The notes under the pieces: generated by a model | The model's database searches: none | Seen by the model: only the letters and a program-made list of their open reading frames with translations | What the model was told of the DNA's origin: nothing | Shown here: positions 1 to 10,939 of the stretch, piece by piece | How the letters are laid out: each line of letters opens with the position of its first letter | Numbering within the stretch: the stretch's first letter is position 1 | Made by a program: the position numbers and the translations under genes | DNA from: Symsagittifera roscoffensis | Lineage: Eukaryota > Xenacoelomorpha > Acoela > Convolutidae | Assembly: GCF_963678635.1 (NCBI RefSeq) | Contig: NC_087065.1 | Span: 53,385,858-53,449,857, forward strand | Reading direction: 5' to 3' | Length of the DNA: 64,000 nt

Positions 1-216
1 CTTGTGATGATAGAAGTATATGAACGGATATAAGTTTTTTTTTACCAAAGGTGCGCTAGATGAAGCTGATAGACTAGTTTTCTTTTTGATTAAATCAAGT
101 TAATTTTTGGTTGCTCGATCAATTTACTCGCAAAAAAAATTTGTCTAACACGACTAAATTTTAAACCAGTTTTTCTCTTCACTGGTAACTTTTTTGATGA
201 ATGTTTTTAATTTCGT

Positions 217-349
217 TCGAATCACGACAGAAAATGCTTCCTCATTATATATCACTGCAAGCCTTAATTTGACAAGCCTTATTAGGTAGATCGAATCACG
301 ACTGAAAAGGCTTCAAAATTATGCATCGCTGCAAGCCTTATTTTGACAA
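217..349. repeat. Two-copy tandem duplication, 74-bp spacing
   Basis: Segments 217-275 and 291-349 share the order TCGAATCACGAC, GAAAA.GCTTC, CACTGCAAGCCTTA (or CGCTGCAAGCCTTA) and TTTGACAA, with about ten differences. It lies just upstream of a family C repeat copy. Confidence 0.7.
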
Positions 350-660
350 TTTTTTTTTGCTCGAAATTAGACCAAAAATCAAAATTTTCAAACCGATTTT
401 TTTGACAGAAATTTTAAAAAAAATTTTAGGTCGTTCGATTATAGACTAAAAGAGCTGTAATATTATTAATAATTTGATATATTCCGATGATTACTTGTGG
501 TACTTAATTTTGCATAGAAAGTGGAAAACAAAAAAAAAACAAAAAACACTAAAACTCACCCGAATACAAAATTTCTCCCCATGTTCATTGGTCGAAACAA
601 AAAGACAAAGTTGGTGGGGAGAACTCAAAATCAGAGAGAAAGCAGAAGAATCAAAAATTA
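350..660 (+). repeat. Dispersed repeat family C, copy 1
   Basis: The segment starts near GCTCGAAATTAGACC and continues through GATGATTACTTGTGG to CACCCGAATACAAAATTTC, CTCCCCATGTTCA and TGGTCGAAACA. The same order appears at 28670-28940 and in reverse at 48640-48790 and 57540-57760. It has no coding capacity that I trust; the 104-codon open frame beginning at 474 is not conserved between copies. The class of element is unknown. Confidence 0.6.
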
Positions 661-1575
661 TTTTTGATATGTTCCATATAAGATTGGAGACTTTTCAATC
701 ACGACAGCTATTTAGTAGTTATAGTTCATCACGAAAGCTTAACAAAATAAAAACAAAATCAAAGCTAGCAGAGCTTTCAAAACCATAAAACTACGTCTGT
801 TTTCCGAGAAAATCCCATCACTTTGCATAACACTGAATTTAACTGTTAATTAATTATTGCGCAGCTCCTCTTCATTTACCGCCTCATTTATAATGGTAGG
901 CAAAATTTTGATTCTACCTTTTGATTCCACCTCCTGATTTAACTTTTCAATTAATCGTAACTGCACTGTAGTACAATTGTTGCAATAAAATGCCAAGTAT
1001 CCCGGCCATGAAAAAATCTAGATCTACTTAACAATCTCCCCCTTTCACTAAAGGGGGGAGATAGTTAAGTAGATCCAAAAATCTCCCCAATTTTATGGCC
1101 ATTTTGTCAAAAAATTTAAAACAAAAAATAGGGTAGTGTTATAGAATGAAGAAAAAAATTTAGAAAAAAAGAACAAAACCACTTTTCAGAAACTGCATTG
1201 TTCACAAAATCACTCAATGGGTTTTTAATTCTATAAATTAGTGTGAATTCATGTCTCCAAATAACTTCAACTAATTGTATTTGATCGGCAAGCCATCAAT
1301 CATTCAGTTGCTTGACGGACCCAAAAACTTGCAAATCAATTAATTGACGCATTTAGTTACCCCTTAATTGACTTAATATGATTTTTCAGGAACACATCCG
1401 TGATGGTAGCTGGTTTGTAGTACAGCTGGTTTAATTACTACAGTGATGATTTAAATTATCCGGACAAAACGAACAAAACTTGAAACATCAAACGCATTTT
1501 TGTCAATTTGGGTAAAAATAAGACAAAAAAGGGAAAAACAAAAGTTGCTTAAAACTTCGCAAGAATTATCATGGT
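661..1575. other. Noncoding AT-rich sequence with one snap-back palindrome
   Basis: Apart from the palindrome at 1021-1075, I see no exon-like, RNA-gene or transposon-terminus signal in this stretch. Confidence 0.5.
1021..1075. mobile_element. Snap-back palindrome (GATCTACTTAAC...GTTAAGTAGATC)
   Basis: Two arms of about 25 bp pair around the loop CACT: GATCTACTTAAC, A, ATCTCCCCCTTT against AAAGGGGGGAGAT, A, GTTAAGTAGATC. The only difference is one extra G/C in the C-run. The design closely parallels the palindrome at 5059-5116 (GTTCACTTGG arms plus CTCCC runs), which suggests a family of short foldback elements. Confidence 0.6.
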
Positions 1576-1830
1576 CAGGAGCGGACCCCCCCCCCCCCTC
1601 AGGGTTTCGACCCACAGCCGATTTTTTGGTCGAAGTTTCGCGATTTTTTGAACGAGATTTTTGAACGCGAAAACATGCAGTTTTTTGGTCCAAATTGTCC
1701 AAAAAGCGCTTAAAACGACTTTTTTAGCCTGTTTTTTTTTTCAAAATTTTGCCTACGGCGCACAAAATTTGGCCAAAATAGGGAAAAAAAAGTGCTTGGG
1801 GAGAGTTCGAAAAATCTCAATCAAACGTTT
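1576..1830 (-). mobile_element. hAT-type MITE family A, partial copy
   Basis: It begins CAGGAGCGGA, a one-base variant of the family terminus CAGGGGCGGA, followed by a poly-C tract, CAGGGTTTCGACCC and the family body (CGCCTGCGGC-like and gagctcg-like blocks) in reverse orientation. The other terminus is lost. An 83-codon open frame on the minus strand over this copy is a by-product of the repeat. Confidence 0.65.
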
Positions 1831-1865
1831 ACCCTAAAAATGAATCGTTTTGGTTTTTTTACTTG

Positions 1866-2068
1866 AACAAGAATTACCTTAAAATAACTGAGTTAATTGA
1901 TGAAAAATTTATATAAAAAGAATTCTCTCTCACACAGCCAAACAAAGTTCCAGAATGATAAAATTTTGGAGAATTTTGTCATTCTAGAACTTTGTTCAAC
2001 GGTGTGAGAGACTTCTTTTGATATAAACTTTTCATTAATTACCTCGGTAGTTTTATCATAATTCTTGA
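1866..2068. mobile_element. Long inverted-repeat MITE, about 200 bp
   Basis: A left arm of about 90 bp (1866-1955) is the imperfect reverse complement of 1981-2068. Landmarks are CAAGAATTA, TTAAT.GATGAAAA.TTTATAT, TCTCTCACAC and AACAAAGTTC.AGAAT on the left, with their complements on the right, around a 25-bp AT-rich loop. There is no coding content. It would form a long hairpin if transcribed. Confidence 0.75.
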
Positions 2069-2239
2069 TTAACCAAAAAAAGCCAAAATGACCTATTTTT
2101 CATTGCGAATTTTCAAAAATAAATTGCACCCTTATAATACCTCTGCTGAAAGTAACTTCTGTTTTTTTAATTTTTTGTCTAATCTTGACCTAATTTGAGA
2201 TAAACGCGCAGAAGTTTTCAGTGTTTTCGTTCTGTCCGG

Positions 2240-2437
2240 TCAATTTAAATCAGCACTGTACCATTCAAAACTATAATCCTTGTAATCGAACCTGTTCGTC
2301 TGTTGGCTGTTTGCTTGAGTGTCGCTGGGTGTGTTACTGCCCCTTCGTTTGACCTTGACCGAAATGGGTTCCTCTGCCTGCATGAAGATGTGACCTGCCC
2401 TCGCCTCGTCTAGCTTGCTCACATCTTGACCGTTGAT
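2240..2437 (-). CDS. Exon encoding the second half of a PDZ domain (PDZRN-like)
   Basis: The minus strand reads INGQDVSKLDEARAGHIF and then EEPISVKVKRR. This is the second half of a PDZ domain: the [IV]NG turn after strand D, the alpha-B helix region, and the final beta strand ending in RR. From family knowledge the closest pattern I recall is PDZ1 of PDZRN3/PDZRN4 (VNGRDLS then AKEPIVVQVLRR). A good splice acceptor (pyrimidine run then ACTTCAAG) lies just before ATC at 2437. The 3' boundary is uncertain: possible donors are CAG|GTTCGA (exon would end at 2292) and ATG|GTACAG near 2256; otherwise the frame stops at 2240. The exon is GC-richer than its flanks. It probably belongs to the same gene as the coiled-coil exon at 36735-37022, with the first half of the PDZ domain on an exon I did not find between them. 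LNX or another PDZ protein is the main alternative. Confidence 0.7.
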   Translation of the reverse strand: MNGQDVSKLDEARAGHIFMQAEEPISVKVKRRGSNTPSDTQANSQQTNRFDYKDYSFEWYSADLN

Positions 2438-2441
2438 CTTG

Positions 2442-3660
2442 AAGTAAAAAAGTCAGTGTTCAAAACATCAATTTAGAATAAAATCTTTTAGCTTGCACTC
2501 TCTCAAATGGTCATTTTACCTATTTTGTAAATTATAGCAAGAACTTTTTGCAAAAAATATATCAGAAATTTTAAAAAAAGATATCTGGAATTTTCTGCAG
2601 CAAGCTATTAGCGAAATATTTTGGGGGTGGGGAGTGCTAAGTAGAAGAAAATCTTGTTATAACAGTTAATACAAGCAGCAGCGGCCTTAGAGGGACTGCC
2701 CTTCTCAAAAATTCTACATCCTAACGCATATTCGACACCCAATTCGGCTCCTTTTTAAACAACTTTGCGGCATTCGTTCGAGGCTGAGCAAACCTTAAAT
2801 TTTTAGCAAGTTTTTAAGAAATTTTTGGCAAATATTTGATGCGGTGCAAAAAGGTTGGCCTAAATTTGGCCTTCAAGAGTTCGGAAATGTGCAAAATCAA
2901 CCTATCAAAAGGTCGAAAAAATTCGACCCTCTTGAGACAAACGTGAATCCGATCCTGAAATCAAGCTACGTTTAGGCCAATCTTTTGACTGCACGAGAAC
3001 CTCGGTTTTCTTAATAATGTTATGACAAAACAGGACCAAACTGTTACCGATGCAAACTGAAATGTACAATTACCCAATCCTTATAATTTAAACCAAATAG
3101 TTTCAACAATCTGAAACTTTGAACGCCGTCGAACTAAATTTTGAGTGCCGTAGGACAAAATTTTTACCGATTTGGAAAAAATTATCGCCACTGTTGGTGA
3201 CTGTGGCGAAGCCTCAAAATAACTACTCAAAAAAATGGTGGCTCATGGTTAATCTAAGTTTTTGAAAAACAAAATTATGGACCTATAGTTAATCTGGGAA
3301 AGGCTTTTTACTTTTTAGAAAATCAATAGGCTTAAGTCAAAATGAAAGAACCGATAAATTGATTTGTCGTCAAAACCGAGAGCTTAAAAAATTGTTATGC
3401 AGATAAAATACTGTCTAAAACTTTTTAAACCTATCTGACAAAAAACCGTATTGATTTTTTAATGTTTTCAGAACTTTCTTAGTTTTTATTTGGGTATGAA
3501 ACTTGACTACAACATTTGTGTCATAGAAAAATGGTACTTGCCAATTTTTGTAATTCGCGCAAGGAAAAACAAAACATCTGCATATGTAATTGTTTTGACT
3601 AGACAACTCCCATTTCATAAACGCTATCGGTGGAATAAGTGGAATAAACGCTATCGCTCC
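2442..3660. other. Noncoding AT-rich sequence, probably intronic
   Basis: No exon, RNA gene or clear terminus is visible. A weak resemblance to family A occurs at 2880-2960 (GGTCGAAAAAATTCGACC, CTCTTGAGA.AA, ATCCGATCCTG) but is too degraded to call. Confidence 0.4.
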
Positions 3661-3663
3661 ACA

Positions 3664-5037
3664 TTCAGGGATTCGACCCCTTACCGACCCAAAGGGTCCC
3701 CCTTTGTACTATTTTGAGATCCCGGGTTGACGTCCATAGAAGAAAAATGCTTATCATACAGTTTCATATATGAAATCTATGGAAAAAATGCTTGTCATAC
3801 AATTATCATGTATGAAAATTATAAAATAGTCATTTCGTCATAGAAAAAACAAAATTTTCAAAAATCACAAAAAAACGTGTCCAGGTAACTTTAAATAGAC
3901 TTAAATAAGTATATCTATGATAGAGGGCATATTGACAATCAAAAACATAAATTTAATTTCGGTCAGAAAAATGCTTATCATAAAAATTTCATATATGAAA
4001 ATTGTATATTATGCATTTTTTCATAAACAAAAATAAAAATTTGAGGAAAAAATTTTGTAATCCCTTTTTTAGCTGCAAATTTGCATTTGTGCTAAAATAT
4101 AAATTTTACGAAAAAAAAATTTGCATGCAAAATTTGACATTTTTGTAGTTATAATGTAGTCCAGGATAAGTTTCTCACCCAAAAAAACCCAAAAATTAAA
4201 TGAAAATGTTTTTTTTTTGTAAACACGATTATAATCTTTTGTTTCATTTGCTAAGATAAAAATAAATTTGTAAAAAAAACAGGCCTTTTTTCTCAACCAT
4301 CATAATTTTCAAGCTAAAAATTATCTAGCCATATTCAAAAAGTTACTTTTTTGGTATATATTTCCATGTGAAAATGTTAAAATTAACTTTTATGGCTAAA
4401 ACCACCAAATGCAGTTTCTCTGCATGGTAACTGCCAGTTACACTCTGGGTTTTCTAATGACAAAAAATCCTTGGTTAGTGTTTCGGTTGAAACACAAAAT
4501 TTCGAAACAAAAAGCTTTTGAATTTTCATTTATGGAAAAAATGCTTATCATTCAATTTCATAGTATGGACAAAATGCTTATCATACAGTTTCATATATGA
4601 AAAAAATGCTGATTTTGCTATTTTCATACATACACTTTTACTCTATGAAATTGTATGAAAGAGTATGATAAGCATTTTTTTCATATATGAAAATTGTATG
4701 ACAAGCATTTTTGTCAACCCGGGATATACATTTTGGTGACGGACCCTAAAAAATTTCTAAAGGCGCCATTGGCGCCAAGATATAATAATATCAGGGGGGA
4801 GCGCGAGCCAAAAAACGCGATTTTTTTGGTCAAAATTTTCTAAAAAGGTCAACATTTTCTAAAAAGATGAAAAAAAAATGCATTTTTTCGCCTGTTTTTG
4901 GCCAAAATAGGGTCTTTTTAGTGCTTTGTGAGGGCTCGAAAAATCAATTTGATCGAATGAAAAAAGATCGAGAAAATTTTCGAAAATGTTTTGAAAATCC
5001 GCCCCACCCACTCGAGCAAATCCTAGATCCGCCCCTG
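3664..5037 (-). mobile_element. hAT-type MITE family A, copy interrupted by a 1-kb element
   Basis: The copy runs in reverse from TTCAGGGATTCGACCCC at 3664 to the terminus GATCCGCCCCTG at 5037. It is split at 3720/4724 by another element. Joining 3664-3720 to 4724-5037 gives the same order as the uninterrupted reverse complement of the copy at 5515-5940 (GACCCAAAGGGTCCCCC, TTTGTACTATTTTGAGAT, then TTTGGTGACGGACCC). Confidence 0.8.
3721..4723. mobile_element. 1,003-bp element with CCCGGGTTGAC inverted termini
   Basis: The element begins CCCGGGTTGAC and ends GTCAACCCGGG. Because it sits inside a family A copy, its boundaries can be read by comparison with intact copies; the comparison leaves a 2-bp AT duplication at the junctions. 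Both subterminal regions carry repeated motifs AATGCTT[AG]TCATACA and TTTCATATATGA, with related copies near 3780, 3965 and 4560-4700. The internal part has no recognisable protein. It looks like a non-autonomous DNA transposon; the superfamily is unknown. Confidence 0.75.
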
Positions 5038-5044
5038 TCTTAGC

Positions 5045-5252
5045 TGGTTCACATTTTGAACCAAGTGAACCATCTCCCTCCTAAATCTATTTAGGGAGGA
5101 GGTCGTTCACTTGGTTAAAATTATTATTTTTCAGCCAATCAGAAATGGGCATATTACATCCAAGCCTTGCGGCTTAATTTTGCAATTGTATTTTAGGGGG
5201 GAGATTGTTCACTTGGTCTGTTAAAGGGGAAATTGTTCACATGAGCCCACTT
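5045..5252. mobile_element. Foldback element with GTTCACTTGG arms
   Basis: A near-perfect hairpin at 5059-5116 pairs AACCAAGTGAAC, CTCCCTCCTAAAT with ATTTAGGGAGGAG, GTTCACTTGGTT. Further arm copies follow at about 5200-5250 (GGGGGGAGATTGTTCACTTGG and GTTCACATGAG). It abuts the end of the family A copy at 5037. No coding content. Confidence 0.6.
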
Positions 5253-5514
5253 TTTTGCTGGTTTTTCGGCTTGCTTATACTTTAGCTCTTTTGGCCATAT
5301 AAGGTTTATTTTACAGGCCCATGATTTTTTAACCTATTTTCCCATAATGTTCAAAATAGAAAAAGGAATGAACGCAAAATACGAGTTGTTCAAGTAGATT
5401 CAAGTAGTTTGCAATAAACCTTCTTTCAAAATGAAAAATCTCCTCAGAATTTAATGAACTTTTTTAACATCATTTAATAAAAGGCCCTATAGAAACTTTA
5501 GAAACCAGGATCAT

Positions 5515-5940
5515 AGGAGCGGAACGCCTGAAACTCCAAGAAAAACAAACAAGTTCCAAACAACAATTTTAAAAAATTTCAAAAATTTTGACGACTTTTT
5601 TTTAGGTCGACCAAACCAAATTGATTTTCTGAGTTCTCCCAAACCACTATAAAGGCCCTTACTTGACCACCCTTTCTACGCCGCAGGCAAGTTTTTGAAA
5701 AAACAGGTAAAAAAAGCAGTTTTTGGGCACTTTTTGGAAAACTTTGACAAAGAAATCGCGTTTTTTTGGCGCGCGCTCCCCCTCAAAAAATAGTATGTAT
5801 TTGCGCCAAAGGCGCCTTCAGAAATTTTTTAGGGTCCGTCACCAAATATGGATATCTCAAAATAGTACAAAGGGGGACCCTTTGGGTCGGCAGCGGGTCG
5901 AATCCCTGAGGGGGGAAGCATCCCCCCCTAAATCCGCTAC
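5515..5940 (+). mobile_element. hAT-type MITE family A, nearly complete copy
   Basis: It contains in order AGGAGCGGAACG, TTTTGACGACTTTTTTTTAGG, GTCGACCAA, the CGCCGCAGGCAA block, TTGGCGCGCGCTCCCCCTC, GGCGCC, AGGGTCCGTCACC, GTACAAAGGGGGACCC and CGGGTCGAATCCCTGAGGGG, ending in CCTAAATCCGCTAC. The outermost bases of both ends have diverged from CAGGGGCGGA. The 79-codon frame over it is not a gene. Confidence 0.75.
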
Positions 5941-5960
5941 TACGATTACCCCTTCGATAT

Positions 5961-7070
5961 GAACAAACTCAACGATGAAGCAAATACGAAATTTTTTTTA
6001 TGATAAGGAGTTTCTCCTTTTGTAAAAAATGAGGATAATTAAAAAAAAATCAGGCAGAGACATTTACGGCTTTTAGGTCCATCCACAAACTTCATTTGAA
6101 GTGTTATGAACGTGTTATTTTTTCCTGGTTTGCAAACTCTGGTTAGGAACAAACGTTGAACGCCGTATTTCTGGTTTCTATGCAACGCACGTACCAAGCT
6201 TGCAAATCCATCATCTGCAAATGTGTCACAATAAATGGCAAATCTAGGTTCTAAAAAGATTATTTTTAATTTTTTTGTTGGAAATTTTTCTTTGGTGCGA
6301 GATTGTTCCACCTTACTTTAAGACCAAGAATTATTTATCAACGCTTGAATTGGCGCGGTGGTAATGCAACAAAATTTTAGCTCAGCTCTGAAGTTTTTTT
6401 AAAAAAATCTATTCAGACCTTTTACATTAAACCCGAAGACATTTTTTGGGAACTTTTGAGATACAGCTTCATTGCATCCTATTTGTGAGACACGCGTTTA
6501 TGATACTTGATGTTGTGTGAGCAACTACACTCAAATTTACGGTGATAAAATAGCTCAGATAAGTCATTTGATTGAAACATGACTAAATGCATATTATGCA
6601 GGGTTCGAACTAGGTTCAGTCTTTCATCTTTTGCAGGCACAATCTCTAATCTAACAAAGTTTTTGTTAGATTACAATTGATCTTAATTCGCAGCTGAAAA
6701 CATGTTTAAACTCATGTTTTTGTCTTTACTTTGCTTTGTTTTAAAGAGATTCAACTTGTATTGAAAGCGATTTTCATCAATACTTTTGATACTAAATTAA
6801 CATTCTGACTTCTTCAACTCTCAATCAAAACAAATACTTCGATAACAAAAATTATAAACCATGCTTTTCATTTAATTTAGAGTTGTTGTTTGACCTGAAA
6901 AAACCTGAAAGCATAAAAATAGCTCAGTGCAAATATTTGTTCCGACTTTTGATGGAAACGGAAAATTTATGCTCGATGTGGTTTTTTTTGTTCACTCAAT
7001 TTTCACCGATCGAAATGATGATTTCAACAAAATTTATTAAACCCTATTAAAGATGTTGACTTCTTGAGTT
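5961..7070. other. Noncoding AT-rich sequence
   Basis: A 90-codon open frame on the minus strand (6039-6311) shows no family motif and no conserved neighbours, so I do not call it. Nothing else is visible. Confidence 0.4.
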
Positions 7071-7079
7071 CAATTACAA

Positions 7080-7460
7080 AAAAATATTTCACCTCCGATT
7101 GTTTTTTATTAACTTTGGGGTTTGATAATTGCCAAATTCGCCATGTTCTGGGCTAAATTATACGCGCTTTAAAGAGTTTTTTCATAATGCTGAGAGCGTA
7201 ACTCGAATTATTTATGCGTGGCGAATTATCCCGCACAACAAAACTGTTCCAAATTATATTGAGCCTAGCTAATTGGTCGTATTAATTTCGTACGACTCAA
7301 AATTTTACACTTTGATAAATTTTACACTTTGTCCAAAATGTATAGGTTTTCAAAATTTTCTTTTCCCAAAACTTATTCGACATGAAGTAAGGGACAGTCG
7401 GAACATTCGGGGCTTTGCATTTGCCTGATATATGAGCAGTCTTGTTTGATCAAAAATTAA
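7080..7460 (+). repeat. Dispersed repeat family B, copy 1
   Basis: Shared ordered blocks are ATTTCACCTCCGATTGTTTT, GGGGTTTGATAATTGCCAAATT, TACGCGCTTTAAAGAG, GTTCCAAATTATATTGAG, TAATTGGTC.TATTAATT, ACGACTCAAAATTT and, at the end, GTCGGAACATTCGG...CCTGATATATGAGCAGTC. The same order is found at 18880-19400, 40033-40300, 41120-41350 and 41380-41800. No terminal repeats or proteins are identified. Confidence 0.6.
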
Positions 7461-8530
7461 CTGCTGCATTACGAGGCCAGTTTGTTGTAGGCCTCTGGAA
7501 TCCAGAGAAAAGTCTTTAAGCATGTCCCAAAATGAAAGGAATTCCAATTTTAGTGTTTCCATTGATTCCGTGCTCAAATTTTGTCAGCAAGTTTGTTTTG
7601 TTGCGGATTCGGCAACAAAAAAGTATAGCTAGTTGTTCTGGATTCCGAAACTGTAAAAGGATTCCGCAAAATGTAAATGGATTCCGCAAATCTGCCAATC
7701 TGTTGAGCGATTTTTAATGGTACAGTGTTTTAGTTACTTGTTCGTGGAATTCAAAACAGTACAGGTCAAAAAATTTGGCCTGTTGCGAAATCCGCTAAAA
7801 TTCCCAAAACACACAGTTTGGCCTTTTATGTGTCAAAAGACTTTTAAATTTTTTGTTGATTTTTGTTTGTTTACCTTCATTTTTTACTATCGCAGGAACC
7901 ATTAAGTTGCAAATTTTCACAGGGATTCTTGTAAATTAATATTTGCGGTAAACAACTCAAATTCTTGTAGATTAGAGTAATAATGACTGAGATTTTTTCC
8001 TATGTAGAATCTTTTGCAAAACAAAAAAAAACAAAAAAACTTTCTTTCCACGACTCCAAAAAATCTTATAAAACAATTTTGTTGAAAAATTATGGCTTTA
8101 TTGTCCTGAAATTCATCTAAATCGGTTTTGATTCGTTTTTTAGACGAGGAAAAAAATTTACGTAAAAACGTATAAAAATTGAATTGTTTTTTTTTTAATC
8201 GGTTTTTATTCTGTGTATTATCGCTTAATAATTGATTTAAAACAATCGTAATCCATTTTTTGTCAGCGCGGGAGCAAAACTATTAAATTACTTCTAATTT
8301 TTGAATTGGTTTTGTGGTTAGTAAAAGTATATTCATTTCTGCTCTTTTCAAACACCGAAGTTTAAAAAACGTTTTCTCTTGACTGTTAGATTTTTTCGAG
8401 TTGTTGAAACACAACTCAAACACAAGAAAGAATCGATATGATTTAATATTCATTTTGTACGACGGTTTTTTGTGGTATCTGATATGCGTGGAAAATCACC
8501 CTCATACTTAAAGCCAGCAGCGAGCCGGGT
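7461..8530. other. Noncoding AT-rich sequence
   Basis: Several overlapping short open frames on both strands (7350-7905) are chance frames over low-complexity sequence containing the direct repeat GGATTCCGCAAA. No gene is supported. Confidence 0.4.
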
Positions 8531-8534
8531 GACT

Positions 8535-8890
8535 CTTCTACTCAATTTTGGCTGCCTAAGTTTTCCAAGGCGGCCTTTTTTTGATAATAGGTGTCATGGC
8601 CAATATACGTTAAAATTGAGTAGGGGAATGCGCGCCAAAAAACTTTTGCCCGCTTTTTGAAAAATTTTGCCTGCTCTGCAGGAGTTTTTCGCAAAATAGG
8701 TGTGCGCACTAATCTCCAAAAAATCGAAAAAATCGAAAAAAAATATCCGATTTCAAACTTGCGCTGCAACTATATGTTTTTTAGAGATTTAGCGGAGATC
8801 AGAAAATAAATTTGAACGAAACAAAAAAGTCGACATTTTTTTTAAATCAAACAGCCCTCCCACTCACTAAAAATTTTCTTGTACACGCGA
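8535..8890 (-). mobile_element. hAT-type MITE family A, degenerate copy
   Basis: In reverse orientation it shows AAGTTTTCCAAGGCGGCC, AATATACGTTAAAATTGAG, GGAATGCGCGCCAAAAAAC, the TGCCTGCTCTGCAGG block and a final CCCTCCCACTCACTAAAAAT. The termini are lost. Two opposed open frames (8472-8660, 8542-8769) arise from it. Confidence 0.55.
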
Positions 8891-8939
8891 CTGCTTAGTA
8901 CGATAAATAACCACAGGCATAGTTTATTTGAGAATAGCG

Positions 8940-9030
8940 TTATTAAAAATATTTAAGCAGGATCCGAGTCTTGCACCAATCGCAGGCGCTAACCCGTAGA
9001 CGAAGCAGTCAAGTGAAGTGAGGGTTCTTT
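8940..9030 (-). repeat. Possible tRNA-derived SINE or tRNA relic
   Basis: The minus strand reads GGGTTAGCGCCTGCGATTGG then GCAAGACTCGGATCCTGC. GGTTAGCGC resembles the D-arm/A-box part of a tRNA, and GACTCGGATCC resembles the T-loop/B-box within an almost pairing GCAAG/CCTGC stem. There is no proper acceptor stem, so it is not a functional tRNA. Confidence 0.35.
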
Positions 9031-10640
9031 AAGCAAAGCTAAATTGAATTTTTTTTTGGCATGGATTTCGAATTGACAGAAATCAACCTAATGCAAAAAA
9101 CCAATTCTAGTAATCGGAAGGTGGGCCTTTTTTGTATGCGTCGGTGAACTGAGCGGAAAACCGGCTGAGTTTCTGATAAACAACTCGTATTTATGGGTTA
9201 ACAAGCATGCAAAACGTTTCAGCCGATTGCGTTAAGCTTTCAGCCTGGTTCAAGATTTTTTCGTCGGGCATTGTTAACGCACGCGACCCATAACTTTCAG
9301 AACCCAGTAGGGGAGTGTTTTTTAAGCAGTCAAATCATTCAGTTCAAATGTTACACCTACGCACTTATGCTAATATCGGACCATACTTAGTTGCTTGCTA
9401 ATACGTTTACTAAGAACAGTCAAGTTATCGCTTATAAGTAATTTTTTTTACCGTAAAAGCTCACTATGAAGCACATGGGAAGTTGTAGATGGCTGAATAA
9501 CCCTATTAGTGTGCTAAAATGTCACTTGCCAAGTGGTATTTGATGGACACTTTTGACTCAATGGACTGATTAAAGTTCTTCAAGGACAGAAGGAAAAGAG
9601 ATAAAATTGAATAAAATTGAAGGGGAGAGGAGAGTTAAAACTGAGATAAAGCCACTTGAGATTAAATTGGAAAATTGGTTTAATTTATGTCACATTTGGT
9701 GTTGGCTGGGACAAGGGGCTGTCAACCCTAGCCACTTTATTATTGGTAAAAAGAGATTCGGTTTCCGTTCAGGAATTCATTAAGGCTAGGGTACATACAA
9801 ATTTACAGTCATTTTAACACAAATTATATCGGCGCTAAGTATTTTGACCGAGAAATTTCAGGTATTTTGAATGATATTGAGAAAAAAATTCTGAAGTTTT
9901 TTTTTTTCATTTTTTGGCGATAGACTTGGGCAGGAAAATTGGTGACTCATTTGAGGCACTGGGAAAAAAATCAACAATAGTCTGGACTTATTTACTCTAA
10001 TGGGCTATGGTGGTTCAATTTGGGCTTAGGTATTTCAGAGAAGAATCCCAGTTTTCAATAGATCGAATTACTGCTGACCGAATGAAAAGCTGATCTAATT
10101 CAAATCTATCATTCCATTTTCAAAAAAAAGGGACTTTACGAAAATTATTCAATAGCTTAAATACGGTTCGAATTATACTTTGAGAGTTCTAAAAATGCAT
10201 AATGCAAACTTTTCTTAGTTTCGTCTGTTGGTTGTTCTGTCGGTTTATCGAACGAAACATGGAAAGTATGCAACATCGTGTAGGATGCGGTGCCTCAAAG
10301 GTTGGCTCTTTAGGATAATGTTATCAACTTCCTAATCAGCGGGGAGGGGGACTTGAAAAGGGAACCAGGACAGGAAAGAGAGTATGAATGGAGACACTGG
10401 GGAAGTATAGTAATTGGGCCGATGGAAATTGCAATTAGCCATTTATGGTCCCGTCGGGAGTGTGAAGAAAAAAAATGGGAGGTGCTTTGTTGGCATACAT
10501 ATGATTAGCTCCGCATTAAAATGATAAACTCTTTTCTTTTGAAAAAACTGTTCGGAAAATTTATTACAAAAAAAAAGTTTTTATATTATATATGAACATA
10601 TATATAAATTAAAACCAGTTATTAGCAAAAATCCACTCAA
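9031..10640. other. Low-repeat noncoding sequence, probably intronic
   Basis: No repeat family, exon or RNA gene is recognised. GC is somewhat higher around 10330-10480 (purine-rich plus strand), without a coding signature. Confidence 0.4.
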
Positions 10641-10654
10641 TGATTTGCTCCCCT

Positions 10655-10935
10655 GCCGAAATTTTTGTATTTTAGTAAGACATCCATTTTTGGCTGGCCG
10701 ACCCTAAAAACTTTCCAAAGGCTGGCCGACCCTGAAAACTTTCTTTTATGTACTAAGTTTGAGGGGGTGCGCGCGCCGAAAAAACTCAAATTTTTGGTCA
10801 AAATAGGGTCTTCTAAAAAAAGGTCGACAAAACTTTCCAATTGTTTTTGAAAACGTTCCTTTATCGAGTTTTCAAAAAAGTTCTCTGATAGGGCACGAGA
10901 AAGAGGTCGGAAGAGAGACTTAGAAAAAAATTGAC
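10655..10935 (-). mobile_element. hAT-type MITE family A, copy with a small internal duplication
   Basis: It carries the ATTTTTGGCTGGCCGACCC, GAGGGGGTGCGCGCGCC and AAGGTCGACAAAA blocks in reverse. GGCTGGCCGACCCT is present twice in tandem (about 10690-10735). The 111-codon minus-strand frame here is an artefact of the repeat. Confidence 0.65.
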
Positions 10936-10939
10936 AGCT

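Noticed and set aside
6039-6311. 90-codon minus-strand open frame
   Set aside because: No recognisable motif, splice context or composition difference; chance frame or old element remnant.
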